Shown here in pieces: positions 53,140 to 61,300 of a stretch of DNA of 64,000 bases. Source of the DNA: Paracoccaceae bacterium (GTDB lineage: Bacteria > Pseudomonadota > Alphaproteobacteria > Rhodobacterales > Rhodobacteraceae). A program made the position numbers and the translations under genes. Each line of letters opens with the position of its first letter. The stretch's first letter is position 1. The stretch lies in NCBI GenBank assembly GCA_024742695.1, contig JANSXY010000022.1:1-64000 (forward strand). The letters are read 5' to 3'. Under the pieces are notes generated by a model. That model worked only from the letters and a program-made list of their open reading frames with translations. It was not told where the DNA came from and made no database searches.

Positions 53140-54831
53140 TCAGACCTCGTCGGGGAAATGTTTCATCACCAGCCGGATCGGGTTCGGCGCCGCCTGGCCG
53201 AGCCCGCAGATCGAGGCATCGGCCATCACCTGGCACAGGTCTTCCAGCAGCGGCCGGTCCCAGCTTTCGGCCTGCATCAGCTTCACGGCCTTCTCGCAAC
53301 CCGCCCGGCAGGGGGTGCACTGGCCGCAGCTTTCCGCCTCGAAGAACCGCAGCATGTTCAGCGCCGCCTGTTTCGCGCTGTCCTTGTCCGACAGCACGAC
53401 CACGGCGGCGGAGCCGATGAAGGAGCCGTGCGGCTGCAACGTGTCGAAATCCAGCGGCACGTCGTCCAGCGAGGCGGGCAGCAGCCCGGAAGACGGCCCG
53501 CCCGGCTGGTAGGCCTTGAAGACATGGCCCTCGGCCATGCCGCCGGCGGCGGCGATGATATCGGTGATCGTCGATCCGGCGGGCAGCAGGTAGACGCCCG
53601 GCTTCGCGACCCGGCCGGAGACGGAGTAGGAGCGCAGGCCCCTGCGGCCGTTCCGTTCCACGGCGTTCAGCACCTCGGGCCCCTCGCGGCAGACCCGCGC
53701 GACCCAGTGCAGGGTTTCGACATTGTGCACCAGCGTCGGGCGGCCGAACAGGCCGACCTGCGCGACATAGGGCGGGCGCAGCCGTGGCAGGCCGCGCTTG
53801 CCCTCGATCGATTCGATCATCGCGCTTTCCTCGCCGCAGATGTAGGCGCCCGCGCCGCGGCGAAGATCGATGAAGCCCGGCGCGACGATCCCGGCGGTTT
53901 CCAGCGCCGCGATCTCGCGCCGCAGGATTTCCAGCACCGCAGGGTATTCGTCGCGCATGTAGATGAAGCAGGTTTCCGCCTCGACCGCCCAGGCGGCGAT
54001 CAGCATGCCCTCCAGCATCAGGTGCGGCGTGCGTTCAAGGTAGTGGCGGTCCTTGAAGGTGCCCGGTTCGCCCTCGTCGCCGTTCACGGCAAGGTAGCGG
54101 GGGCCGGGGTTGGCGCGCACGAAGCCCCATTTCCGGCCCGAGGGGAACCCCGCGCCGCCCAGCCCGCGCAGACCGGCGGCCAGAAGATCGTCCTGCACCT
54201 TTTCCCAGTCGCCACGCGCGCGCAGCGCCTCCAGCGTGGCGTAGCCGCCCGCCGCGCGATAGGCCGCCAGCGTTTCATGGTCGGGGATCACCGGATGGGT
54301 CTGGCCGCCCGCGATCGCGGCGGCGATCCTGTCGGGCGTCGCGTGATCGACATGGGCGTGGCCGACCTCGGCCACCGGCGCGGTGTCGCAGCGGCCCATG
54401 CAGGGCGCGCGCAAGACCCGCACCTTCGCCGGATCGTGGCCCGCCGCCAGCGCCTGGTACAGCGCTTCGGACCCGGCCAGTTCGCAGGAGAGCGAGTCGC
54501 ACACCCGGATCGTCAGGTCCGGCGGCGGCGCCGCGCCCTCGCGCACCGGATCGAAATGGGCGTAGAAGGTCGCCACTTCCCAGACCTCGGCCATCGACAG
54601 GCGCATTTCCTCGGCCAGCGCGCGCAGATGCGCGGCCGACAGGTGGCCGTGGGCATCCTGGATCAGGTGCAGGAATTCGATCAGCAGATCGCGCCGCCGC
54701 GGCCGGTCGCCCAGCAGCGCGCGGACCTCGTCCCAGGCGCGGTCGTCCAGTTGCCGGCCCTTCGGCGTGGCGCGCCCGCGCCCGCCGCCGCGGCCCGAAC
54801 TCCAGATGCCCTTTTGCTGATCCAGTGCCAT
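53140..54831 (-). CDS. Formate dehydrogenase beta subunit, NuoE-NuoF (FdsG-FdsB) fusion
   Basis: Protein of 563 residues. Residues 25-175 are a NuoE/FdsG-like 2Fe-2S thioredoxin-fold domain with C111, C116, C144 and C148. Residues 185-563 are NuoF/FdsB: FMN/NADH-binding 'GLRGLGGAGFPSGRKWGF' and 'NGDEGEPGTFKDRHYLE', and a 4Fe-4S site with C502, C505, C508 and C542. In Rhodobacter capsulatus these are two genes; the single-chain form is known from Methylobacterium FDH1. It passes electrons from formate to NAD. The start at 54831 has GAGG six bases upstream; an ATG four codons earlier (54843) is possible. First gene of the alpha-beta operon. Confidence 0.93.
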   Translation of the reverse strand: MALDQQKGIWSSGRGGGRGRATPKGRQLDDRAWDEVRALLGDRPRRRDLLIEFLHLIQDAHGHLSAAHLRALAEEMRLSMAEVWEVATFYAHFDPVREGAAPPPDLTIRVCDSLSCELAGSEALYQALAAGHDPAKVRVLRAPCMGRCDTAPVAEVGHAHVDHATPDRIAAAIAGGQTHPVIPDHETLAAYRAAGGYATLEALRARGDWEKVQDDLLAAGLRGLGGAGFPSGRKWGFVRANPGPRYLAVNGDEGEPGTFKDRHYLERTPHLMLEGMLIAAWAVEAETCFIYMRDEYPAVLEILRREIAALETAGIVAPGFIDLRRGAGAYICGEESAMIESIEGKRGLPRLRPPYVAQVGLFGRPTLVHNVETLHWVARVCREGPEVLNAVERNGRRGLRSYSVSGRVAKPGVYLLPAGSTITDIIAAAGGMAEGHVFKAYQPGGPSSGLLPASLDDVPLDFDTLQPHGSFIGSAAVVVLSDKDSAKQAALNMLRFFEAESCGQCTPCRAGCEKAVKLMQAESWDRPLLEDLCQVMADASICGLGQAAPNPIRLVMKHFPDEV

Positions 54832-54909
54832 GGCGAGCCTCATGCTGGCGGTACGTCCCTGCGGTATGGCGATCGGATGCGCAGCCAGTCAATATAGATA
54901 TGCCGTCAT

Positions 54910-54930
54910 TTGATAGGAAGAGGCTATCAA
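54910..54930. promoter_or_regulatory. TTGATAG-N7-CTATCAA inverted repeat, probable operator of formate dehydrogenase
   Basis: A perfect 7-bp inverted repeat with a 7-base spacer lies in the 143-base divergent gap between the formate dehydrogenase operon and the TusA gene, about 80 bases before the beta subunit start. The dimensions fit a LysR-type site (an interrupted palindrome of T-N11-A kind). The region 54890-54935 is AT-rich (TATAGATATG), consistent with promoters. Confidence 0.55.
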
Positions 54931-54974
54931 TAGCGGAGTGGACAGCGGCCCGGCCCGGCCCTAAACCTCGGGCG

Positions 54975-55202
54975 ATGACATGGGATGCGGAACTCGATGC
55001 GCGGGGGCTGATCTGCCCGCTGCCGGTCCTGAAGGCGCGCAAGCGGCTGCAGGGCATGGTGCCCGGCACGGTGCTGCGAATCCTCGCGACCGATCCGGCC
55101 GCCGTGATCGACGTGCCGCATTTTTGTGCCGAGTCGGGGCACGAACTGGTCGCGACCGGCGAGGAGGGCGAGGCGCAGGTCTACCTCGTCCGCCGCCGCT
55201 AG
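54975..55202 (+). CDS. TusA-family sulfurtransferase
   Basis: Protein of 75 residues with the TusA signature 'LDARGLICPLPVLKARKRL' (Cys14 carries the persulfide; Pro-Leu-Pro follows) and 'ATDPAAVIDVPHFCAESGHEL'. TusA proteins hand sulfur to tRNA thiolation, to molybdopterin synthesis or, with FdhD, to formate dehydrogenase maturation. Divergent from formate dehydrogenase and facing the MoeA/Mob/FdhD operon, it is best read as a sulfur donor for this enzyme, which is inference. The stop (55200-55202) touches the stop of the convergent moeA fusion gene. Confidence 0.88.
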   Translation: MTWDAELDARGLICPLPVLKARKRLQGMVPGTVLRILATDPAAVIDVPHFCAESGHELVATGEEGEAQVYLVRRR

Positions 55203-57338
55203 TCAGACAAGGTCGAAGGCGCTGTAGGGGATGTAGGCGACCGGGCTGCCCGGCGTCACCTCCACCGCCCCGTCGGGCAATTCCACCAGCCCCGTCGCCC
55301 AGGCCAGGCCGCTGATCCGGCCCGACCCTTCCGAGCGGAATACCTCTGCCGCGCCGTCCGGCGTCAGCCGGGCGCGCAGGTATTCCCGGCGGCCGGGTTT
55401 CTTGCGCTTGGAGAACGCCGCCGGCACGGTGAAGCGCCGGGGTTCGACCCAGCCCGCGCCGGCCATCAGCGACAGTGCCGGCCGGGCGAAGACCAGCGCG
55501 CAGACCAGCGCCGCGACCGGGTTGCCGGGCAGCCCGAAGACCGGCACGCCGCGCCACACCGCCAGCGCCAGCGGCCGACCCGGTTTCACGGCGATGCGCC
55601 AGCTTGTCAGCCTGCCGCGCCGGCGCAGCAGCGCCGAGACGTGATCCTCGTCGCCGGCCGAGGCACCGCCCGAGGTCAGGATCACGTCTGCCCGCCGCGC
55701 CCCGGCATCCAGCCGCCGGGCGATCCGCGCGGCATCGTCGGGGGCATGGCCCAGGTCCACCGCCTCGCAGCCCCAACCGCGCGCCAGCGCCAGCAGCATC
55801 GGGCGGTTGGCATCCCAGATCTGGTGCGGCAGGGCGGGTTTCGCCGGCGTGTCGACGATCTCGTCGCCGGTCGACAGCACCGCCACGCGCAGCGGCCGCC
55901 GGGCGGTGACCTCGGCGATTCCCAGCGCCGACAGCAGCGCCATATCGGGCGCCCGCAGCCGGTGCCCGGCGGGCAGCGCCAGGGCGCCCTCGGCCACGTC
56001 CTCGCCCGCCTTGCGGGTGTTGGCGAAGGGTTTCACCGGGCCGTCGAACACCACCGTCCCGCCGTCCAGGGCGGTATCCTCCTCCAGCACCACGGTATCG
56101 ACGCCCGCAGGCAGGATCGCGCCGGTCAGGATCCGGATCGCCTGGCCTGCCGGCACGGCACCGGGATGGGGCTGGCCGGCCGCCGCGCGCCCCGCCACCA
56201 GCGGCAGGCGCTGCACCCCCGCCCCGGTCGCGGCATGGGCGAAGCCGTAGCCATCGACCGCCGCGTTTGGCCGCGGCGGGTTCGACCGCCGGGCCGACAC
56301 GTCCTCGGCCAGCACCCGGCCGGCGGCGGCGGCGGTGGCCAGGCGTTCGGTTCCCGTGACCGGGTGCAGCCCGTCGCGCAACTTCGCCAGCGCGTCATCG
56401 ACCGGCACCCAGTCCACCCCCTGCGGCATGGCGAAGCAATCGTCGCTCAGCCGCGGCGGCAGAACGGGCGCGCGCGCCGGCGCGGCACGCCGCGCGGCCG
56501 CCGCCAGCGCCGCCTCGTGGCCGAGGCCGAGGATCCAGCCTTCCTCGGCATCGCCCTCGCGCGTCATCCGGTCGAGGTGGCCGGGGTCGAGCGCGGCCAA
56601 GGCGCCGGCCAGCACCCGCACCTGCGCGCGGTCGCGGATCTCGCCGGGTTCTGCCAGGTCGGCCACGGCCCCCGCGACGAGCGAGGGAAAGAGTTCCGCC
56701 AGCACGATCGGCGCGTCCTGCTCCTCGAACGGGCGCACGGCAAGGTCCGGCCCGAACCGGTCGCGCAACGCCTGAAGCCGGGGCAGGCCCAACAGCGCCT
56801 GCGATCCGACCGAACCGGTGGTGTAGAGCTTCCAGCAGGGCTGGGCGCCGCGCGCCCGCGCCTCGCAGCCGCGTTTCTCGGGCAGGCCGTGGCCGTGCCG
56901 CGCGCTGCCCTTCTGCGGCAGGCGCGGATCGGAAAACCCCGCCGGGCAGCCCCAGAACGGGCCGATGCCGGGAAACAGGTCATTCAGCGCCGCGGCCGCC
57001 GCGAAGCGGTTGTTGCGGTTGTCCGGCCCGTCCGCGATCCGCCCGGCCAGCGCCGACCAGACCGCCAACGGATCGTCCCCGCCGGTCAGCGCGCGGGCGA
57101 AGCCACGCGGATAGGCGAAGGGAAAATCGAACCCGGCCAGCACCCGCCGGCCTGCGGCCCGTTCCGCCTCGAACAGCGCGGCCAGCGCCGCGGTCGCCGC
57201 GGCGCGGGTGCGGTGATAGTGGCAACTCACCGCGCCGTCGCGCGCCACGCCGATCCAGATCGCATCGGCCGCGGGTTTCGCGGGCGAGGGCGCGCCGCGG
57301 GCCGACCAGTCGACCACCGCGATCGTGTCGAAGCTCAC
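55203..57338 (-). CDS. moeA: Fusion: RNase-H-fold 'MGD synthesis' type domain plus MoeA molybdotransferase
   Basis: Protein of 711 residues from a GTG that overlaps the mobB stop (GTGA). Residues 1-300 are an RNase-H/DUF429-like domain ('TIAVVDWSARGAPSPAKPAADAIWIG', 'VLAGFDFPFAYPRGFARAL', 'VLAELFPSLVAG', 'IRDRAQVRVLAGAL'); free-standing relatives in Rhodobacterales carry the label 'molybdopterin guanine dinucleotide synthesis' without proven activity. Residues 304-711 are a complete MoeA: 'GRVLAEDVSARRSNPPRPNAAVDGYGF', 'LTGAILPAGVDTVVLEED', 'LSTGDEI', 'TSGGASAGDEDHVS', 'VKPGRPLALAVWRGVPVFGLPGNPVAALV'. MoeA inserts molybdenum (or tungsten) into adenylylated pterin. An internal ATG at 56429 marks the join but has no ribosome site. 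Confidence 0.87.
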   Translation of the reverse strand: MSFDTIAVVDWSARGAPSPAKPAADAIWIGVARDGAVSCHYHRTRAAATAALAALFEAERAAGRRVLAGFDFPFAYPRGFARALTGGDDPLAVWSALAGRIADGPDNRNNRFAAAAALNDLFPGIGPFWGCPAGFSDPRLPQKGSARHGHGLPEKRGCEARARGAQPCWKLYTTGSVGSQALLGLPRLQALRDRFGPDLAVRPFEEQDAPIVLAELFPSLVAGAVADLAEPGEIRDRAQVRVLAGALAALDPGHLDRMTREGDAEEGWILGLGHEAALAAAARRAAPARAPVLPPRLSDDCFAMPQGVDWVPVDDALAKLRDGLHPVTGTERLATAAAAGRVLAEDVSARRSNPPRPNAAVDGYGFAHAATGAGVQRLPLVAGRAAAGQPHPGAVPAGQAIRILTGAILPAGVDTVVLEEDTALDGGTVVFDGPVKPFANTRKAGEDVAEGALALPAGHRLRAPDMALLSALGIAEVTARRPLRVAVLSTGDEIVDTPAKPALPHQIWDANRPMLLALARGWGCEAVDLGHAPDDAARIARRLDAGARRADVILTSGGASAGDEDHVSALLRRRGRLTSWRIAVKPGRPLALAVWRGVPVFGLPGNPVAALVCALVFARPALSLMAGAGWVEPRRFTVPAAFSKRKKPGRREYLRARLTPDGAAEVFRSEGSGRISGLAWATGLVELPDGAVEVTPGSPVAYIPYSAFDLV

Positions 57339-57829
57339 AGCCCCACCTCGCGCAGGATGAAGCCGGCGACGGCGGCAGTGTCGTCGAGATCGAAGACCGG
57401 GCAGGGGCAATCGGGCAGCGCCGTGTCGGAAGCGACGGCGCGGACCGTCGGGTTTTCCCGCGCCAGCAGCGGCCGGCCAGTCGCGGCGCGAAACGCCTCG
57501 ACCTTCGGATGCGGCGCGCGCTTGTAGCCCTCGATCAGCACCAGGTCGACCGGCGAGAGCCGGGCGAGCAGATCGTCCAGCGCCGGTTCCGGGGCGCCGC
57601 GCAGTTCGTGCATCAGCGCCCAGCGATTGGGCGACGACAGCAGCACCTCGCGCGCCCCGGCCTCGCGGTGGCGATAGCTGTCGCGGCCGGGATGATCGAT
57701 ATCGGTGGCGTGATGGGCATGTTTCACGCAGGACACGCTCAGGCCCCGCCCGGTGATCTCGGCCACCAGCCGTTCCATCAGGCCGGTCTTGCCCGCGTCC
57801 TTCCAGCCGGTGACGCCGTAAAGCCTCAC
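57335..57829 (-). CDS. mobB: Molybdopterin-guanine dinucleotide biosynthesis protein MobB
   Basis: Protein of 164 residues from a GTG start overlapping the mobA stop. P-loop 'GVTGWKDAGKTGLMERLV' at residues 5-22, 'VKHAHHATDIDHPGRDSYRHREAGA' and 'LVLIEGYKRAPHPKVE' are the hallmarks of this GTP-binding partner of MobA, which helps attach GMP to the pterin cofactor of DMSO-reductase-family enzymes such as formate dehydrogenase. Confidence 0.93.
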   Translation of the reverse strand: MRLYGVTGWKDAGKTGLMERLVAEITGRGLSVSCVKHAHHATDIDHPGRDSYRHREAGAREVLLSSPNRWALMHELRGAPEPALDDLLARLSPVDLVLIEGYKRAPHPKVEAFRAATGRPLLARENPTVRAVASDTALPDCPCPVFDLDDTAAVAGFILREVGL

Positions 57830-58437
57830 AGCAGCGCCCGCAGGTCTTCCGCCCGCGCGATATCCTCGGGCGTGTTGACGTTGAAGAACGGGTCGAAGGG
57901 GGTGGCGGGAAACTCCGCCAGCCCGGCGCCGTGCGCGTCGGTCCAAAGAACGATCTTGCGCAACCCGCCGCGCAGCGCGCTGCGCAGATCTTCGCGCAGC
58001 GCCACCGGCCACAGCCCGAAGGTGGGATGGCGCCAGAGCTTGCCGTCGGCATCGCGCGAGGCGGCGAGGGCGAGGCCCGAGGGGCCGGCATCGGCGGCCA
58101 GACGGCGGGCGAGGTCGCGCGGGAAGAACGGCGTGTCGGCCGCCGCGGTCACGATCGCCGCGTACCCCTCGGCCGCCGCCCAGTCCAGCCCGGCCAGCAC
58201 CCCGGCCAGCGGCCCCGGATGATCGGGCAGGCTGTCGGCCAGCACCGGCAGGCCGAATTCGGCGAACCGCGCCGGATCGCCGTTGGCGTTGATCGCGAGC
58301 GCGGCGCATTGCGGCGCCAGACGGTCGATCACGTGGTCGATCAGCCGCCGGTCGCCGACCCGCCTGAGCCCCTTGTCGCCGCCGCCCATCCGCGTCGCCC
58401 GGCCGCCGGCGAGGATCACGCCCGCCGGGTCAGTCAC
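57826..58437 (-). CDS. mobA: Molybdenum cofactor guanylyltransferase MobA
   Basis: Protein of 203 residues. The nucleotide-binding start 'GVILAGGRATRMGGGDKGLRRVGDRRLIDHVIDRL' and the metal Asp in 'TAAADTPFFP' are intact, along with 'GLWPVALREDL' and the C-terminal 'FFNVNTPEDIARAE'. It adds GMP to molybdopterin to form the bis-MGD cofactor of formate dehydrogenase. Overlaps fdhD by eight bases and mobB by four. Confidence 0.94.
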   Translation of the reverse strand: MTDPAGVILAGGRATRMGGGDKGLRRVGDRRLIDHVIDRLAPQCAALAINANGDPARFAEFGLPVLADSLPDHPGPLAGVLAGLDWAAAEGYAAIVTAAADTPFFPRDLARRLAADAGPSGLALAASRDADGKLWRHPTFGLWPVALREDLRSALRGGLRKIVLWTDAHGAGLAEFPATPFDPFFNVNTPEDIARAEDLRALL

Positions 58438-59320
58438 CGCCGGCCCCCTTGCGGCGATGCCGCGCCTCTTCCGCCGGCACCTCGGCGGGATCGGCGTCGC
58501 GCACCAGCCGCGTCTCGCCCGACAGGCAGACGAACCGCTGGCCGCGCATCCGTCCGATCAGCGTCAGCCCGACCTGCCGCGCGAGCTCCACCCCCCATGC
58601 GGTGAAGCCCGAGCGCGAGGCCAGCGCCGGAATGCCCATCAGCGCGGTCTTGATCACCATCTCCGAGGTCAGCCGCCCGGTGGTGTAGAGGATCTTGTCA
58701 TCCCCCGCGACGCCGTGCCGGAACATGAAGCCCGCGATCTTGTCGACCGCGTTGTGGCGGCCGACGTCCTCCATGTAGACCAGCGGTTCGTCGCGCCGGC
58801 ACAGCACGGTGCCGTGGATCGCCCCGGCCTCGAGGTAAAGCGACGGCGTGGTGTTGATCTTTCGCGCCAACGCGTAAAGCCAGCTGGTGCGGACCTCCGT
58901 ATCGGGCAGGGCCAGCCCCTCCAGCCCCTCCATCATGTCACCGAAGACGGTGCCCACCGCGCAGCCCGAGGTGCGGGTCTTCTTCTGCACCTTCTCCTCG
59001 TAGCTGGTTTCCCGCGCGGTGCGGACCACGATCGTCTCGGTCTCTTCGTCATGGTCGATGCCGGTCACCACCTCGTCGGGCGCCAGCATCCCCTGGTTTC
59101 GAAGGAAGCCGAGCGCGAGATAGTCGGGATAGTCGCCGATGGTCATCGCCGTGACGATTTCCTGGCGGTTGAGGTAGATCGTCAGGGGCCGTTCCTCGAC
59201 CACCGCGATCTCGGTCTCGGCGCCGGTCTGGTCGGTGCCGGTCACCCGCCGCGTCAGCCGGGGATTGGCCAGGTCGGGCAGGATCGGCAGGTCCGGCATG
59301 GGCGCGGGGCCTTCGGGCAT
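58430..59320 (-). CDS. fdhD: FdhD formate dehydrogenase accessory sulfurtransferase, single-Cys variant
   Basis: Protein of 296 residues. It is needed to sulfurate the metal centre of formate dehydrogenase. Family blocks are clear: 'ERPLTIYLNRQEIVTAMTIGDYPDYLALGFLRNQGM', 'LYLEAGAIHGTVLCRRDE', 'VYMEDVGRHNAVDKIAG', 'TTGRLTSEMVIKTA'. The E. coli CxxC loop (C121/C124) is here 'RTSGC120AVG123', so only the first Cys remains. First gene of the fdhD-mobA-mobB-moeA unit; AGGAAAG lies before the start at 59320. Confidence 0.93.
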   Translation of the reverse strand: MPEGPAPMPDLPILPDLANPRLTRRVTGTDQTGAETEIAVVEERPLTIYLNRQEIVTAMTIGDYPDYLALGFLRNQGMLAPDEVVTGIDHDEETETIVVRTARETSYEEKVQKKTRTSGCAVGTVFGDMMEGLEGLALPDTEVRTSWLYALARKINTTPSLYLEAGAIHGTVLCRRDEPLVYMEDVGRHNAVDKIAGFMFRHGVAGDDKILYTTGRLTSEMVIKTALMGIPALASRSGFTAWGVELARQVGLTLIGRMRGQRFVCLSGETRLVRDADPAEVPAEEARHRRKGAGGD

Positions 59321-59383
59321 GGGCGGCTTTCCTGTTCTTCGGCTATCTTGTATGCGGGGCGGGGGGAGTTTCAAGGGACGCCA

Positions 59384-59902
59384 ATGCTGGGCTACATCGT
59401 CTCGGAAGGGCGCGGCACGGCGGATCGGCTGATCCGCGAGGTGGCCGAGCGGCTGCGCGCCGCCGGCGTGCCGCTGGCCGGCGCGGTGCAGGTCAACGTC
59501 GACCGCGAGGCGGATCGCAAGTGCCACATGGACCTGCATATCCTCGCGGGTGACGCGGTGGTGCGGATCAGCCAGGATCTCGGCGCGCAGTCGCGCGGCT
59601 GCCGGCTGGACCCGGACGGGCTGGAACGCGCCGTCGGGATGGCCGGCGCGGCGCTGGCGGCCGGGGCCGAGGTGCTGATCGTCAACAAGTTCGGCAAGCA
59701 GGAGGCCGAGGGCCGCGGCTTTCGCCCGCTGATCGGCGAGGCGCTGGCCGCCGGCGTTCCGGTGATCGCGGCGGTCGGCGCCGGCAATCTCGCGGCCTTC
59801 CTCGATTTCGCCGAGGACATGGCAGAGCCGCTGCCCGCGGATGCCGCCGCCACCGCGGCCTGGGCACTGGCCCGGCGCGGCGCGCTGGCGCCGGGCGCGT
59901 AG
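59384..59902 (+). CDS. DUF2478 family protein (molybdenum-linked NTPase-like)
   Basis: Protein of 172 residues starting MLGYIVSEGRGTADRLIREVAERLRAAGVPLAGAVQVN. The core 'CHMDLHILAGDAVVRISQDLGAQSRGCRLDPDGLERAVG' and 'VLIVNKFGKQEAEGRGFRPLIGEALAAGVPVIAAV' identify DUF2478, which is usually beside molybdate transport or molybdoenzyme genes. The fold resembles a MobB/P-loop-type protein without a clear Walker A, so hydrolysis is uncertain. GGGGGGAG precedes the ATG. Divergent from fdhD; the 63-base gap should hold both promoters. Confidence 0.85.
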   Translation: MLGYIVSEGRGTADRLIREVAERLRAAGVPLAGAVQVNVDREADRKCHMDLHILAGDAVVRISQDLGAQSRGCRLDPDGLERAVGMAGAALAAGAEVLIVNKFGKQEAEGRGFRPLIGEALAAGVPVIAAVGAGNLAAFLDFAEDMAEPLPADAAATAAWALARRGALAPGA

Positions 59903-59927
59903 GCCCGCGGGACGGAAACCGGCACGG

Positions 59928-61286
59928 TCATTCCGCCCAGGCCGCCAGCTTGCGGTCTATCGTCTTGCGCGACACGCCAAGCCGCCGCGCCGCCTCGGCC
60001 CGGTTGCCGCCGCACAGGTCGAGGATGTGCAGGATGTGCCGCTGGGTGACGCTGTCGAGGTTCTCGATGGCCGGCATCCCGGCCAGACCGCCGCGGCCCG
60101 CGAATTCCTCGGGGAACGCGCCCAGGATCACCGACCGCTCCACGAGGTTGCGCAACTCGCGCACGTTGCCCGGCCAGTCGTAGCGCCGAAGCTTCATCAG
60201 CGTCTTCTCGTCGAGGTCGAGTTGCGGCATGCCGAGCGTCTGGCAGAAATGCGCCATGAAATGCGCGGCCAGTTCCACGATGTCCTCGTCGCGGTCCCGC
60301 AAGGGCGGCATGTCGATCCCGACGACGTTGATCCGGTGGTACAGGTCGGCGCGGAACCGGCCCGCGCGGACCGCGGCGTCGAGATCGGCGTTGGTGGCGA
60401 ACAGGAAGCGCAGCGACAGCGGGATCTCGCGTTCCGCGCCGACCGGGCGGACGCGCTGGTCTTCCAGCACCCTCAGAAGCGCCGCCTGCACCTGTTCGGG
60501 CATCTGCGCGATCTCGTCGAAGAACAGCGTGCCGCCATCGGCCAGCAGCATCAGCCCCTGCTTGAGCTGGTCGTCCCGCTCGACCACGCCGAACAGCTCG
60601 GCGGCGAAACCGTCGGGCGCGATCGCGGCGCAGTTCACGGCAACGAAGGGCTTTTCCGCGCGTGGCGAAAGCTGGTGCAGGTGCCGCGCGGCGACTTCCT
60701 TGCCGGTGCCGCTGGCGCCGGTGAACAGAACCGGGGTTCGCAGCGGCGCCAGCGTGTCCAGCATCCGCCGGATCTCGACCAGCGGCGGCGAGTTGCCCAT
60801 CAGCCTGCCGGCGTCGCGATCGGCCGACAGTTCGCGGCGCAGCAGCAGGTTGTCGCGCCGCAGGCGGGTGCGGTCGAGCGTGCGGGCCACCGCGCCAAGG
60901 ATCTGGTTGGCGCGGAACGGCTTCAGCACGAAATCGCTGGCGCCGGCGCGCAGCGCGCCGATCGCGGTTTCAAGGTCGGCATAGGCGGTGATCAGGATCG
61001 TATCGGCAAAGAAACCGCGCCGGCGCTGCTCGGCCAGCCAGTCCAGCCCGGTGCCGCCCGGCATCACGTTGTCGAGGATCACCAGGTCGAAATGCGCGGT
61101 GTCGAGCTTGCGCGCCGCCTCGGCAGGCGATCCCGCCTCGTCCACGCGCTTGACGCGCGGGCCGAGGATCCGGGCCAGGAAATGGCGCATGCCGGGTTCG
61201 TCGTCGACCACGAGGATCGACGCCCCGGCAAGGGTCCGCCCGTATGCGTCGGTCTCGGCCACGGCCCGGCCTTCGTTCCCCGGCAT
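59928..61286 (-). CDS. NtrC-type response regulator lacking the GAFTGA loop
   Basis: Protein of 452 residues. Receiver domain at 22-140 with D28/D29, phospho-acceptor D72 (VILDNVMPGG) and 'FVLKPF'. AAA+ domain: Walker A GASGTGKE at 190-197, Walker B 'GGTLFFDEI' at 251-259, 'LRFLFATNADL', arginine-finger stretch 'FRADLYHRINV'. Where sigma-54 activators have 'LFGxExGAFTGA', this protein has 'LFGVVERDDQLKQG', so the loop that touches sigma-54 is gone. A Fis-type HTH ends the protein ('RAEAARRLGVSRKTIDRKLAAW'). The gene follows the 41-residue membrane gene after 14 bases, in the operon of the second formate dehydrogenase. Confidence 0.9.
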   Translation of the reverse strand: MPGNEGRAVAETDAYGRTLAGASILVVDDEPGMRHFLARILGPRVKRVDEAGSPAEAARKLDTAHFDLVILDNVMPGGTGLDWLAEQRRRGFFADTILITAYADLETAIGALRAGASDFVLKPFRANQILGAVARTLDRTRLRRDNLLLRRELSADRDAGRLMGNSPPLVEIRRMLDTLAPLRTPVLFTGASGTGKEVAARHLHQLSPRAEKPFVAVNCAAIAPDGFAAELFGVVERDDQLKQGLMLLADGGTLFFDEIAQMPEQVQAALLRVLEDQRVRPVGAEREIPLSLRFLFATNADLDAAVRAGRFRADLYHRINVVGIDMPPLRDRDEDIVELAAHFMAHFCQTLGMPQLDLDEKTLMKLRRYDWPGNVRELRNLVERSVILGAFPEEFAGRGGLAGMPAIENLDSVTQRHILHILDLCGGNRAEAARRLGVSRKTIDRKLAAWAE

Positions 61287-61300
61287 CCGCGAACCGCCGC

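Noticed and set aside
50365-54831. Respiratory complex I subunits (NuoG, NuoF, NuoE)
   Set aside because: The alpha subunit carries the Cys378-His379 formate site and a bis-MGD fold, and FdhD, MobA and MobB genes follow, so this is a formate dehydrogenase.
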